Shown: positions 1-6,965, counted from the first letter of the stretch. The stretch: DNA of 7,216 bases from a methanogenic archaeon (GCA_902787415.1 CADAGG010000024.1:1-7216); one strand, 5' to 3'. Notes: generated by a model not told the origin, from the letters alone. Program-made: numbers and translations.

Positions 1-462
1 CATGGCGGTGATTATGATCAGCAGGATGTTCAGGAGGATGCCGTAGGGACGGTACTGCTCCTTCGTGACGTCCAACGCAGTCCTCTCGTAGTTTCCGAAG
101 ACCCAGACGAGTACGGGGAAGATGCTGTTGCCGATAAGGTAGGAGATCCACACGACCTGACTGGAGGGGTCGTAGGTCTCTACATACATGCGCTGGAACT
201 CAGTTAGCAGGAGGATGAACTCCAGCGAGAGCAGGCACATGAAGAACAGCATGTCGAGACCTATTTTCTTGTCCATGTAGATGGAGGCGAAGAGGATCAG
301 GCACAGGACCATGGCCATGGCGTCGCCGGTCATGAAGGTGACGGCCTCCCCGCTCCACGCATCGTCGTAGGGTGCGAGGAGGATGAGGCAGTAGGCCGAT
401 ATACCCAGCATACCCAGGATGATGGCCAGGCAGATGGGGTGCCACAGGCGGTAGTCTATCAC
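1..462 (-). CDS. Multi-pass membrane protein, probable sensor (paralogue of the adjacent LytS-like kinase), 3' end beyond window
   Basis: This open frame begins at a GTG (462-460) and continues past the left edge, giving 154 visible residues starting V/M-IDYRLWHPICLAIILG. The start lies in a GTGA overlap with the stop of the preceding sensor gene, so the two are probably translationally coupled; that gene's 3' end supplies an AGGAGG about 10 nt upstream. I see at least five hydrophobic segments, near residues 9-28, 45-62, 70-86, 105-122 and 139-154. The order of segments and two local patterns match the neighbouring gene: a GD before the second segment and a D-K-K after it (MDKK here, LDRR there), followed by a similar LLSLEFILLL stretch. 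I infer a paralogous membrane sensor module. A cytoplasmic kinase domain would lie outside the window and is not seen. The gene could instead be a kinase-less membrane partner. Codon use matches its neighbours. Confidence 0.72.
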   Translation of the reverse strand, partial: MIDYRLWHPICLAIILGMLGISAYCLILLAPYDDAWSGEAVTFMTGDAMAMVLCLILFASIYMDKKIGLDMLFFMCLLSLEFILLLTEFQRMYVETYDPSSQVVWISYLIGNSIFPVLVWVFGNYERTALDVTKEQYRPYGILLNILLIIITAM

Positions 463-1183
463 TGAGACGGCCTCCTGTGATGCGGGATGAGGATCTCGAC
501 CGAGGAGCCGCCCCTGCTGTCGTCGACGTTCCTGAGGCTGCCTCCGACCATGAAGTCGAGACGGCTCACCATGGCGGCGATGGCGGGGTTGTTCCTGTCG
601 CGGACGTAACTGCGCGCCATGGAGGTGATGGAGTCGTTGTGCAGTATGACCACATGGCCCCTCTCGGTGTCCTTGGTGGAGAGGGTGATGGTGAGAGGCA
701 CGTTCTCCTTCTCCAGGTTGTACTCGATCATGGCCCCGATGATGGTCTTGATGGTCTGGGGCGGCAGGAAGAACGCAGTGTCCTGGATGTCGTAGTTCAC
801 CTTCAGGCGGTCGCCGAACTTCAGCTGCCTCAGATAGACGTAGGTCTCCACGTGCTCTATCTCCCTCTGCACCGGGACCGGGTTGGTGGTGGCGAGGGAG
901 TCGAGGTTAGAGCGGAGGTAGCTCCCGAACTCGGCGATGGCGTCGCGGGTGCGGGGCGGATTGCCCTTGATGTTCATGATGGACGTCAGGGCGTTGTAGA
1001 GGAAGTGCGGCTGGATCTGGGAGACCATGATGGCCGCGGTCTGCTCGTTCATCTTGGCCTCGTTGGCGATGAGCTCGGTGCCGCGGTCCAGGTAGATGTT
1101 CGCGTACATCAGGACGAAGGAGAACATGAACGAGATGTACTGGAGGGAGATACCGTAGTTGAAGAACTGGACCACCATGGCGG

Positions 1184-1277
1184 ACCAGGAGAGCAGGATG
1201 TAGCTGAGGAACACGAGCTTCCTGCGGGGCACCAGGAGAGCAGGATGTAGCTGAGGAACACGAGCTTCCTGCGGGGC
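1184..1277. repeat. Perfect 47-bp tandem direct duplication inside the sensor kinase gene
   Basis: Bases 1184-1230 and 1231-1277 are identical, both beginning ACCAGGAGAGCAGG and ending CTTCCTGCGGGGC. They abut with no spacer and the identity does not extend into either flank. On the coding strand each copy encodes RRKLVFLSYILLSW, a membrane segment. Because 47 is not a multiple of three, the second copy changes the reading frame. Deleting either copy joins FESRPRRKLVFLSYILLSW directly to SAMVVQFFNYG in one frame, which shows that the single-copy state is ancestral. Confidence 0.95.
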
Positions 1278-1549
1278 CTGCTTTCGAACTTCAGGATGCA
1301 GTAGACCTCGACGATACCGATGAGGTTGGGGGCTATGAGGGACAGGAGGAAGGTGTCGGAACGATGGTACACCCCGTCTGGACCTATGGTGAAGTAGAGC
1401 CCGGTGAGAGGGTTGGTGAGGATCAGCAGGGCACCGGCCGCCGCCAGGACAGCGACGATCCTCCCGAAGCGGGCCATCTCCCTGCCGAACGGCTTGTAGA
1501 GTGCCCTGAGCAGCACCCAGTAGAACGTGATCATCGCCATGACGCACAG

Positions 1550-1557
1550 GTAGGATC
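1550..1557 (-). other. Frameshift site 1 in the sensor kinase gene
   Basis: On the minus strand the upstream frame reads LLFSD to GAT (1557-1555) and then runs into an out-of-frame tail (PTCASWR, stop). The downstream frame resumes as YLCVMAMI from TAC 1552-1550. Two bases (CC) lie between these codons, so the lesion is a net loss of one base modulo three. It could be a single-base deletion. Compared with the paralogue at 1-462, which has about 13 extra residues (QRMYVETYDPSSQ) at this loop, it could also be a larger deletion of 3n+1 bases. Confidence 0.7.
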
Positions 1558-1818
1558 GGAGAACAGCAGGACCGCCTCGATCGACAGCAGGAACAGGAAC
1601 ACGCGGTTGGCGCTGTCGTCCCTTCTGTCGAGGAAGACCGCCAGGAAGATCACGTTGCAGAGGATGATGCTGATGAGGTCCGCGACGATGTCCCCGCGGA
1701 TGAGGTTGTGGGGGATCACGATGTCGGTGAAGAATACCGTGTTGATGGACAGGAGGAGAAGAACGGCAAGAAGGACGGAGGTGCAGATTCCGATTGCGGT
1801 CCAGGTTCTTGCTAGCAA

Positions 1819-1827
1819 TATATCCTC
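1819..1827 (-). promoter_or_regulatory. Ribosome-binding site fixing the TTG start of the sensor kinase gene
   Basis: The minus strand reads AAAGGAGGATATATTG. The GGAGG sits five bases before TTG 1818-1816, and the following residues (LARTWTAIG, then a hydrophobic stretch) make a plausible membrane-protein N-terminus. No ATG or GTG lies nearby in the frame, so the TTG is the likely start. Confidence 0.65.
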
Positions 1828-1831
1828 CTTT

Positions 1832-1864
1832 GGCGGAGTCCGCCGCCCGGGTTCCGGACGGCGG
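1832..1864 (-). other. GC-rich hairpin between purA and the sensor kinase gene
   Basis: On the minus strand CCGCCGTCCGG (1864-1854) pairs along all 11 positions, with one G-U, with CCGGGCGGCGG (1850-1840) around a three-base loop. It begins about 20 nt after the purA stop. A third segment, CCGCC (1836-1832), could instead pair with GGCGG of the second arm (1844-1840), directly before the GGAGG site. There is no T-run after the stem, so it is not a classical intrinsic terminator. It may stabilise the purA mRNA 3' end or affect translation of the next gene. The function is inferred from pairing alone. Confidence 0.45.
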
Positions 1865-1883
1865 GCTTAGGGATCGGGGGTTA

Positions 1884-3188
1884 TCAGTTCCACCAGTCGC
1901 TCTTGCGGGCGATGGTCTGGTCCCTCTTGGGGCCCACGGAGATGATGTCGGCGGGGATGCCGGTCTCCTTCTCCATGAAGGACACGTAGTCCTTCATCTC
2001 GGCGGGCAGGGCGTCGTAACCGTCCTTCACGAGGGCCTCGGTGTCGTTCCAGCCCTTCCATCCCTTGAGGACCTTGTAGACGGGCTTGGCGTTCTCGAGC
2101 TTCCTGATGGAGGCGGGGAAGTGCTTGGTGACCTTTCCGTCGATCTCGTATCCTACGCAGACGGGGAGCTCGGCATAGTCGTTGAGGACGTCGAGCTTGG
2201 TAACGGCCATGGAGTCGAATCCGCAGAGGGTCTTGGCGTGGTTGACGACGACGAGGTCGAGCCATCCGCACCTCCTTCCCCTGCCGGTGGTGACTCCGAA
2301 CTCTCCGCCCTTCTTCTGGAGGATCTCCTCCTCCTCGCCGTGGAGCTCGGTCACGAAGGGACCCTCTCCGACGCGGGTGGTGTAGGCCTTGACGACTCCC
2401 ATGCAGTGGTTGAGCCTGCTGGGGGCGATTCCGGAACCGGTGCAGATCCCTCCGCCGGTGGTGGACGAGGAGGTGACGAAGGGGTAGGTTCCGTGGTCGA
2501 TGTCGAGCATGGCGCCCTGGGCACCCTCGAGCATGACGTTCTTGCCCTCGTCGAGGGACTCGTTGATGAGGACGCCGGTGTCGACGATGTACTTGCCGAG
2601 CTTCTCTCCCCAGCCGGTCATCTTGTCGAGCAGGGACTCCACGGTGCAGCTGCATCCCTCGGCATCGAGCATGTTCATGAGGTCCTTCTTGTAAGGGAGG
2701 AGCAGGGAGATCTTCTCCTCGAGGGTCTCCTTCTCCAGCAGGTCGCCGGCCCTGAAGCCGATCCTGGCGATCTTGTCCTGGTAGCAGGGTCCGATTCCCT
2801 TCTTGGTGGTTCCGACGGGCTTGTTGCCGCGGTACTTCTCCTCGGCGCCGTCGAGCTTCTTGTGATAGTTCATGATGAGGGCGGCCCTGTCGGAGATCCT
2901 CAGGCCGTCAACGCTTCCGCCCTGTTTCTCGACCTCCTCAATCTCTCCGAGGAGCTCCTCGATGTTCACCACGGTACCGTTGCCGATGACCGCGAGCTTC
3001 CCGGGCCTCACGACGCCGGAGGGGAGTCCGTGGAGCTTGAACACCTTGTCGCCGACCACGATGGTGTGTCCGGCGTTGTTCCCTCCCTGGAAACGGACGA
3101 TGAGATCTGCCTTCTCGTCGAGGTAGTCGATAATCTTTCCTTTACCTTCGTCGCCCCATTGGGCACCGATGACTGCTAGGCTGGGCAT
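1884..3188 (-). CDS. purA: Adenylosuccinate synthetase (PurA)
   Basis: This cytoplasmic enzyme condenses IMP with aspartate, using GTP, to form adenylosuccinate, the first committed step from IMP to AMP. The 434-residue product has the family's usual length and motifs in order: GAQWGDEGKGK (8-18), including the catalytic Asp13; NNAGHT with His41; GTTKKGIGPCYQ (126-137); VTTGRGRR (299-306), the substrate-binding loop; TKLDVL (330-335); and SVGPKRDQTI (417-426) for the guanine base. I chose ATG 3188-3186. A GTG at 3200 would add MRLL, but the TATA box at 3216-3224 puts the predicted transcript start near 3194, downstream of that GTG. The MPSLAVIGAQWGDEGKGK beginning also fits the family. It has its own promoter and ends in consecutive stops (TGA TAA). 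No other purine gene is adjacent, so its placement between trm1 and a sensor gene does not suggest a purine operon. Confidence 0.97.
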   Translation of the reverse strand: MPSLAVIGAQWGDEGKGKIIDYLDEKADLIVRFQGGNNAGHTIVVGDKVFKLHGLPSGVVRPGKLAVIGNGTVVNIEELLGEIEEVEKQGGSVDGLRISDRAALIMNYHKKLDGAEEKYRGNKPVGTTKKGIGPCYQDKIARIGFRAGDLLEKETLEEKISLLLPYKKDLMNMLDAEGCSCTVESLLDKMTGWGEKLGKYIVDTGVLINESLDEGKNVMLEGAQGAMLDIDHGTYPFVTSSSTTGGGICTGSGIAPSRLNHCMGVVKAYTTRVGEGPFVTELHGEEEEILQKKGGEFGVTTGRGRRCGWLDLVVVNHAKTLCGFDSMAVTKLDVLNDYAELPVCVGYEIDGKVTKHFPASIRKLENAKPVYKVLKGWKGWNDTEALVKDGYDALPAEMKDYVSFMEKETGIPADIISVGPKRDQTIARKSDWWN

Positions 3189-3230
3189 AAGTAATCGCAC
3201 GTGGATAGGTCTATTCCTTTATAGGTTGTG
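3189..3230 (-). promoter_or_regulatory. purA promoter: archaeal TATA box with near-leaderless start
   Basis: The minus strand carries CCTATAAAGG (TATA core within 3216-3225), preceded by an A/C-rich stretch in the TFB-recognition position. Archaeal transcription usually begins about 25 nt downstream of the TATA centre, here near 3194, only about six bases before ATG 3188. That spacing predicts an almost leaderless mRNA, and no Shine-Dalgarno match precedes the ATG. Two ATAGGT direct repeats (3205-3210 and 3221-3226, plus strand) lie in the same region; their meaning is unknown. Confidence 0.6.
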
Positions 3231-3249
3231 GGGCGGACTGGATACACTT

Positions 3250-4380
3250 TCAGTCTCTTTTCACGGGCGGAGGGGTCTCGTGGCCTATCTCGCGGTAGAC
3301 TGCGAGGACGTCCTTCAGCGGGAGCTCCGTGACGAAGGACGTGGGTGAGAAATGGGTCTTGGAGGTAGGTCCGAGCTCGTTCATCCTCTCGATGAGGAGG
3401 TCGAGGTTCGGGGGCGAGAGCTTGGTGAACGACGAGAGCTCGCTCATGTCGTAGACGAAGGGGACGGAGTCGATCTCATTGCGCCATATGTCGAGGGTCT
3501 TGGTGCACTTCCTCTCGCGGGCGGTGCCCTCGGGGGACATCTCCTTGAGGAGCTCCTTGTCGAACAGGGGGCCCAGCCAGAAAGGTCCCAGCCTGTGCTC
3601 GGAGTCGTACTCGCGCACGGCCTCCCTCTCGAGAGTGTCCATGTCATACCTCATGTAGCCGAGCTGGTCGAGCATCCTGTCGCAGGCGGCCGTTCCGCTC
3701 TCGATCTGCACGAACGCCCTGTAATAGTGGTCTGCGCTGAACGAGAGGATGGGCCTCATGCCCATGTCGAACTTGCCCATCTCGCGGGCGATGGTGCACA
3801 GGAGGATGCGCAGTCCTCCCTCATGGCACATGTATCCCCTGATGGGCTCACACTGATACCTGCGCCTGCACTTGGGCGCCTGAGCCCCGGCGAGGGGAGC
3901 AGTATCGGTGGCGGTCACCGCGAGGATCCCCTTCTTGCGGGTGCCCCTGATGGCAGATTGTATGAAAAGGGACGGCGACCCGAAGGGGTCGAGGTCCACG
4001 TAGTCGAAGGACTCGTCGGCGAACAGGACATGCATGTTCGCATGGTTCGCCCTGACGTTGGAGAGGCTGTTGAGCTCGATGTTCGCCTCGATGTAGGGGA
4101 TGGCGTTGGCGTCGTAGTCGTTGGCCACCACCTCGGTCCCGGGGACCTCGTTGGCTATCCTCACGGCCCTGCTGCCGGTGGCGGTCATAGCGTCGGCAAC
4201 TGTCATGCTGGGTCTTTTGAGGGCCTTCAGCAGCATGATGCTCACGTCGCGGTTGAAGGCCATCTGCTCGTTGAAGAATACGGAGCCGGCGTTGATCTTG
4301 CCGGGGCCGTTGACTGAATGGGATTCGGGGACCAGGAGCTTGGTCTGTCCTTCGGTGATGACGGTTCCCGGAGGGATCAA
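3250..4380 (-). CDS. trm1: tRNA (guanine26-N2)-dimethyltransferase (Trm1)
   Basis: Trm1 uses S-adenosylmethionine to methylate guanosine 26 at the junction of the D and anticodon stems, giving m2G and m2,2G. The 376 residues match archaeal Trm1 length. The Rossmann-fold motif I region is DAMTATGSRAVRIANE (63-78), VVANDYD (84-90) carries the acidic residue for the cofactor ribose, and the catalytic DLDPFGSP is at 129-136. The segment ATDTAPL (157-163) and CHEGGLRILL (185-194) are also typical, as are SADHYYRAFV (215-224), GPFWLGPL (265-272) and a C-terminal THFSPTSF (342-349). Cys171, Cys177 and Cys185 fall in a region where family members usually carry cysteines; Ala164 stands where I recall a Cys. 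Translation starts at TTG 4380-4378, overlapping the NTPase stop as TTGA. An in-frame stop lies just upstream, and a GGTGA six bases before the TTG supports this start. It is almost certainly cotranscribed with the NTPase gene. Confidence 0.95.
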   Translation of the reverse strand: MIPPGTVITEGQTKLLVPESHSVNGPGKINAGSVFFNEQMAFNRDVSIMLLKALKRPSMTVADAMTATGSRAVRIANEVPGTEVVANDYDANAIPYIEANIELNSLSNVRANHANMHVLFADESFDYVDLDPFGSPSLFIQSAIRGTRKKGILAVTATDTAPLAGAQAPKCRRRYQCEPIRGYMCHEGGLRILLCTIAREMGKFDMGMRPILSFSADHYYRAFVQIESGTAACDRMLDQLGYMRYDMDTLEREAVREYDSEHRLGPFWLGPLFDKELLKEMSPEGTARERKCTKTLDIWRNEIDSVPFVYDMSELSSFTKLSPPNLDLLIERMNELGPTSKTHFSPTSFVTELPLKDVLAVYREIGHETPPPVKRD

Positions 4381-4928
4381 ATGCTTTCACCGTTCATCAG
4401 TTTGACAATCTTGTAGGGCAGGATGTTCCTGTTGGTGGGCGTCACCTCAAGGATCCTCACGTCGTCCCTCCTCCTGATGTCCTGCAGGAGGGGGTTCCTG
4501 GATTTCTTGTGGAGGGTGATGATCATGGGCTTGTCGAACTCGAGCGCCTCCTTGACCACGTCCACGAAGGCCTGGCTTTCGACCTCGACCTTCCCTACCT
4601 CGTCGATAATGATCAGGTCGCAGGTTTCGCAGGCGTTCCTGATGGCATCGATGGCCACGGACTCGAAGAGCGAGAGGTCCACACCGAGGTTGCCTACGGT
4701 GATCTTGCTCTCGTTCTCAGGGTTGGCGAAGACTACCTCCTCGCCGCTCAGGATGTTGCGCACCTTGACCGCTACCTCGCGCCTTCCGTCGGTGATCTTC
4801 TCGTCGATCATACCGCCGATGGTGAGGTCCTCGTCATCATTGGTTAACATCTCGATAACACGCTTTAACGTGTACGTCTTGCCCGAACCGGGAAGACCTG
4901 TGATACCGATTTTAATATTGTTAACCAT
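4377..4928 (-). CDS. THEP1-family nucleoside-triphosphatase
   Basis: The 183-residue product matches the THEP1/COG1618 NTPase family in length and layout. It has a Walker A GLPGSGKT (11-18) at the extreme N-terminus, a Walker B LIIIDEVGKVE (105-115), and a family-typical IIT-H segment (136-140, IITLH). Family members hydrolyse ATP, GTP and other nucleotides slowly in vitro; the cellular role is not settled. I chose ATG 4928-4926 (MVNNIKIGITG) over an upstream TTG at 4949. A TATA box at 4962-4969 predicts a transcript start near 4942, below that TTG, and an AGGTG at 4940-4936 lies seven bases before the ATG. The gene is the first of a two-gene unit with trm1, overlapped by TTGA. In many archaea the neighbour of THEP1 varies, so a link to tRNA modification is only a suggestion from this coupling. 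Confidence 0.92.
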   Translation of the reverse strand: MVNNIKIGITGLPGSGKTYTLKRVIEMLTNDDEDLTIGGMIDEKITDGRREVAVKVRNILSGEEVVFANPENESKITVGNLGVDLSLFESVAIDAIRNACETCDLIIIDEVGKVEVESQAFVDVVKEALEFDKPMIITLHKKSRNPLLQDIRRRDDVRILEVTPTNRNILPYKIVKLMNGESI

Positions 4929-4996
4929 GAATAGGCACCTGTCGGACAATGGAGTTTTAACTATTTATAGGGTAGCGCGTACCCAGACTGTCCGAC
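4929..4996 (-). promoter_or_regulatory. Promoter of the NTPase-trm1 unit with flanking inverted repeats
   Basis: The minus strand has CCTATAAATAG, with its TATA core at 4969-4962. Transcription should start about 25 nt downstream, near 4942, leaving a short leader with AGGTG (4940-4936) before ATG 4928. Directly upstream, in the TFB-recognition position, is an interrupted palindrome, GGGTAGCGCGTACCC (4970-4984, plus strand). An outer 8-bp inverted repeat, GTCGGACA (4941-4948) and TGTCCGAC (4989-4996), brackets the whole element; its inner copy covers the predicted start site. This arrangement could be an operator, but pairing in DNA or RNA is the only evidence. No T-rich terminator for the preceding trp operon is seen here. 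Confidence 0.55.
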
Positions 4997-5005
4997 GGAG
5001 CCGTT

Positions 5006-5782
5006 TCAGGGGTTTTTAAGACCTTGTGTCATGGATCTGACGTATTCTCCCACCGGGCCGGCGGAGTCGCGCCCGTGCTCGGCGATGATCTTGACGATGG
5101 CGCTGCCCACGATGGCGCCGTCTGCCAAGGCGGCCATGTCCCTGCACTGCTCCGGGGTGGAGATGCCGAAACCGATGGCGCAGGGGATGTCGGTGTTCCT
5201 GCGGATGAGGTCGATCATGGGTTTCAGGTCGGTGGTGATGCTGGTCCTGGTGCCGGTGACTCCCAGGGAGGATACCACATATACGAAGCCGCGGGCCTCG
5301 GAGACGATGGTGGCGATCCTGCTCTCGGAGGTCGGGGCGACCATGGAGACGAGGTCGATCCCGTACTTCTGGCACATGCTGTCGAAGTCCGCCTTCTCCT
5401 CGAACGGGACGTCGGGGAGGATGAGTCCGCTGACGCCTGCCTCGGAGGCCTTCCTGCAGAACTCCTCCGCCCCGTAGTGGAACACCACGTTGGCGTAGGT
5501 CATGTAGAGCATGGGGATCTTCACGTCCTTCCTGAGCTCCTTGGTGAACTCGAAGATGTCGTCGGTGGTGACCCCGCCGTCCAGTGCGCGCTTGTCGGCG
5601 CCCATGATGACGGGTCCCTCCGCGGTGGGGTCCGAGAACGGTATGCCGAGCTCGATGAGGTCGGCCCCGTTCTCCGCCATCGCCCTGACGACCTTGCCGG
5701 TGGTCTCCAGGTCGGGGTCGCCGCAGGTGACGAAGGCGATGAACGCCTTGCCGTGGTCGAATGCCTTGGCGAGCTCACTCAT
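5006..5782 (-). CDS. trpA: Tryptophan synthase alpha subunit (TrpA)
   Basis: TrpA is a TIM-barrel enzyme that cleaves indole-3-glycerol phosphate to indole and glyceraldehyde 3-phosphate, passing indole through a tunnel to TrpB. The 258 residues cover the whole family. They include FVTCGDP (17-23), the catalytic Glu44 in [11 protein letters not shown] (42-52), SSLGVTGTR (171-179) for loop 6, and the phosphate-binding GFGIS (204-208) and GAIVGSAIV (222-230). At the position of the second catalytic acid (Asp60 of the Salmonella enzyme) the sequence is AEGP, so Glu55 replaces Asp. I recall the same AEGP form in natural TrpA of some Firmicutes, so this is probably a functional variant. The ATG overlaps the trpB stop by 8 nt and is preceded by GGGGAGG at six bases spacing, so the two subunits are translationally coupled. 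It is the last gene of the trp cluster seen here. Confidence 0.96.
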   Translation of the reverse strand: MSELAKAFDHGKAFIAFVTCGDPDLETTGKVVRAMAENGADLIELGIPFSDPTAEGPVIMGADKRALDGGVTTDDIFEFTKELRKDVKIPMLYMTYANVVFHYGAEEFCRKASEAGVSGLILPDVPFEEKADFDSMCQKYGIDLVSMVAPTSESRIATIVSEARGFVYVVSSLGVTGTRTSITTDLKPMIDLIRRNTDIPCAIGFGISTPEQCRDMAALADGAIVGSAIVKIIAEHGRDSAGPVGEYVRSMTQGLKNP

Positions 5783-6965
5783 GGAGATCCTCCCCTCTGT
5801 ACCTGGCGATGGCGGCCACGTCCTTGTCCCCGCGCCCGGAGACGGTGACCACTATGATCTTGTCCTTATCCATCGTGGGCGCAATCTTGATGGCATACGC
5901 CAGGGCGTGCGCCGACTCGATGGCGGGGATGATGCCCTCCGTGCGGGAGAGGTACTCGAAGGCCTGCACGGCCTCCTCGTCGGTGACCGCCACGTACTTC
6001 GCCCTGCCGATGTCGGAGAGCCATGCGTGCTCGGGACCGATCCCGGGGTAGTCCAGTCCCGCGGATATGGAGTAGACGGGGGCGATCTGACCGTACTTGT
6101 CCTGGCAGAAGTACGATTTCATGCCGTGGAAGATGCCGACCGAGCCGGTGTTCATGGTGGCTGCCGTGAGGGGCGTGTCGATGCCCTTTCCCGCGGCCTC
6201 GGCACCGACAAGTTCCACATTTTTGTCCTTGATGAAGTCGTAGAAGGTTCCGATGGCGTTGGAGCCTCCTCCGACGCAGGCGATGAGCATGTCGGGCAGA
6301 CGGCCCTCCTTCTCGAGGATCTGCTGCCTGATCTCCCTGCCGATGACTGCCTGGAAATCCCTCACGATGGTGGGGAAGGGATGGGGGCCCATGACGGAAC
6401 CGAGGCAGTAATGGGTGTCGGCGATGCGGGTGGTCCATTCCCTCATGCACTGCGAGACGGCGTCCTTGAGGGTGCCGGTACCGGTCTCCACTCCCCTGAC
6501 CTCCGCTCCGAGCAGGCGCATGCGGTACACGTTGAGCTTCTGCCTCTCCATGTCCTCCACGCCCATGTACACGAGGCACTCCATGCCGAGCAGCGCCGCG
6601 GCGGTGGCGGTGGCCACCCCGTGCTGTCCCGCGCCGGTCTCGGCGATGAGCCTGGTCTTGCCCATCTTCTTCGCCAGGAGCGCCTGTCCCAGCACATTGT
6701 TTATCTTGTGCGCGCCGGTGTGGTTGAGGTCCTCCCTCTTGAGGTAGATCTTCGCACCTCCGAGGTCCTCGGTCATCTTCTTCGCGTAGTACAGCCTGCT
6801 CGGACGGTTGGCGTACTCGGTGAGCAGCTCGTTCAGTTCCCTGTTGAATTCGGGGTCGTCCTTGTACCTGTTGTACGCCTCCTCGAGCTCGATGACCGCG
6901 CTCATGAGGGTCTCCGGCATGTACTGTCCGCCGTATTCTCCGAATCTTCCGTTCGGGTTGGTCAT
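5775..6965 (-). CDS. trpB: Tryptophan synthase beta subunit (TrpB, TrpB1 type)
   Basis: TrpB is a pyridoxal-phosphate enzyme that joins indole from TrpA with serine to make tryptophan. The 396 residues match the short TrpB1 class that pairs with TrpA; the longer TrpB2 class lacks this close fit. Residue positions coincide with the Salmonella enzyme: the PLP-binding Lys87 in HTGAHKINN (82-90), the catalytic Glu109 in AETGAGQHG (108-116), the phosphate-binding GGGSN (232-236), Asp305 in AGLDYPG (302-308), and Ser377 in SGRGDKD (377-383), which contacts the pyridine nitrogen. The ATG at 6965 overlaps the trpF stop in ATGA, and GGAAGGAAGAG precedes it. It lies between trpF and trpA in one operon, and nothing suggests damage or transfer. 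Confidence 0.98.
   Translation of the reverse strand: MTNPNGRFGEYGGQYMPETLMSAVIELEEAYNRYKDDPEFNRELNELLTEYANRPSRLYYAKKMTEDLGGAKIYLKREDLNHTGAHKINNVLGQALLAKKMGKTRLIAETGAGQHGVATATAAALLGMECLVYMGVEDMERQKLNVYRMRLLGAEVRGVETGTGTLKDAVSQCMREWTTRIADTHYCLGSVMGPHPFPTIVRDFQAVIGREIRQQILEKEGRLPDMLIACVGGGSNAIGTFYDFIKDKNVELVGAEAAGKGIDTPLTAATMNTGSVGIFHGMKSYFCQDKYGQIAPVYSISAGLDYPGIGPEHAWLSDIGRAKYVAVTDEEAVQAFEYLSRTEGIIPAIESAHALAYAIKIAPTMDKDKIIVVTVSGRGDKDVAAIARYRGEDLHE

Larger units (their letters stand above)
459..1818 (-). pseudogene. LytS/YehU-type membrane sensor histidine kinase, disrupted by two frameshifts
   Basis: Translation would start at TTG 1818-1816, five bases after a GGAGG. Frame 1 encodes 88 good residues to about 1555. 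The frame then shifts, and coding continues from TAC 1552-1550 (YLCVMAMITFYW). A 47-bp tandem duplication at 1184-1277 shifts it again, and the last frame runs to the stop at 459-461. Removing one copy and adding one base near 1553 gives about 437 residues. That protein would have about eight membrane segments to residue 228, a linker, then QIQPHFLYNAL around His256 (codon 1005-1007), the signature of the His_kinase family (LytS, YehU). The ATPase region follows (LPPQTIKTIIGAMIEYN, near 336-352), but the usual ENA-HG, DNG-G and GIGL-N motifs are not recognisable; the closing GGSSVEILIP is kept. As written, no full-length product can be made. Alternatives are a true pseudogene, assembly error, or a reversible repeat switch. 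The ligand is unknown. It follows purA by 65 bp with no TATA box of its own seen. Confidence 0.8.

Noticed and set aside
200..445. An 81-residue minus-strand open frame rich in His and Arg
   Set aside because: It is out of frame with the hydrophobic protein starting at 462, which covers the same bases and has coherent membrane segments.
477..1250. A 257-residue plus-strand open frame opposite the sensor gene
   Set aside because: It is a shadow of the real coding frame, with Asp/Val/His-rich low-complexity composition.
1832..1864. Calling the hairpin after purA an intrinsic terminator
   Set aside because: No T-rich run follows it on the transcribed strand, and archaeal termination depends mainly on T-runs, so it is left as an unassigned hairpin.
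1794..3179. A 461-residue plus-strand open frame opposite purA
   Set aside because: It is antisense to a complete, motif-rich purA. Its composition (Val, Leu, Gly, Asp, Glu repeats) is what GC-rich third positions produce on the opposite strand, and no family motif is seen.
3186..3200. GTG at 3200 as the purA start
   Set aside because: It lies upstream of the transcript start predicted from the TATA box, adds residues unlike the family N-terminus, and has no ribosome-binding site.
4926..4949. TTG at 4949 as the NTPase start
   Set aside because: It lies only about 17 bases from the TATA box, upstream of the expected transcript start; ATG 4928 has AGGTG at good spacing and starts directly before the Walker A strand.
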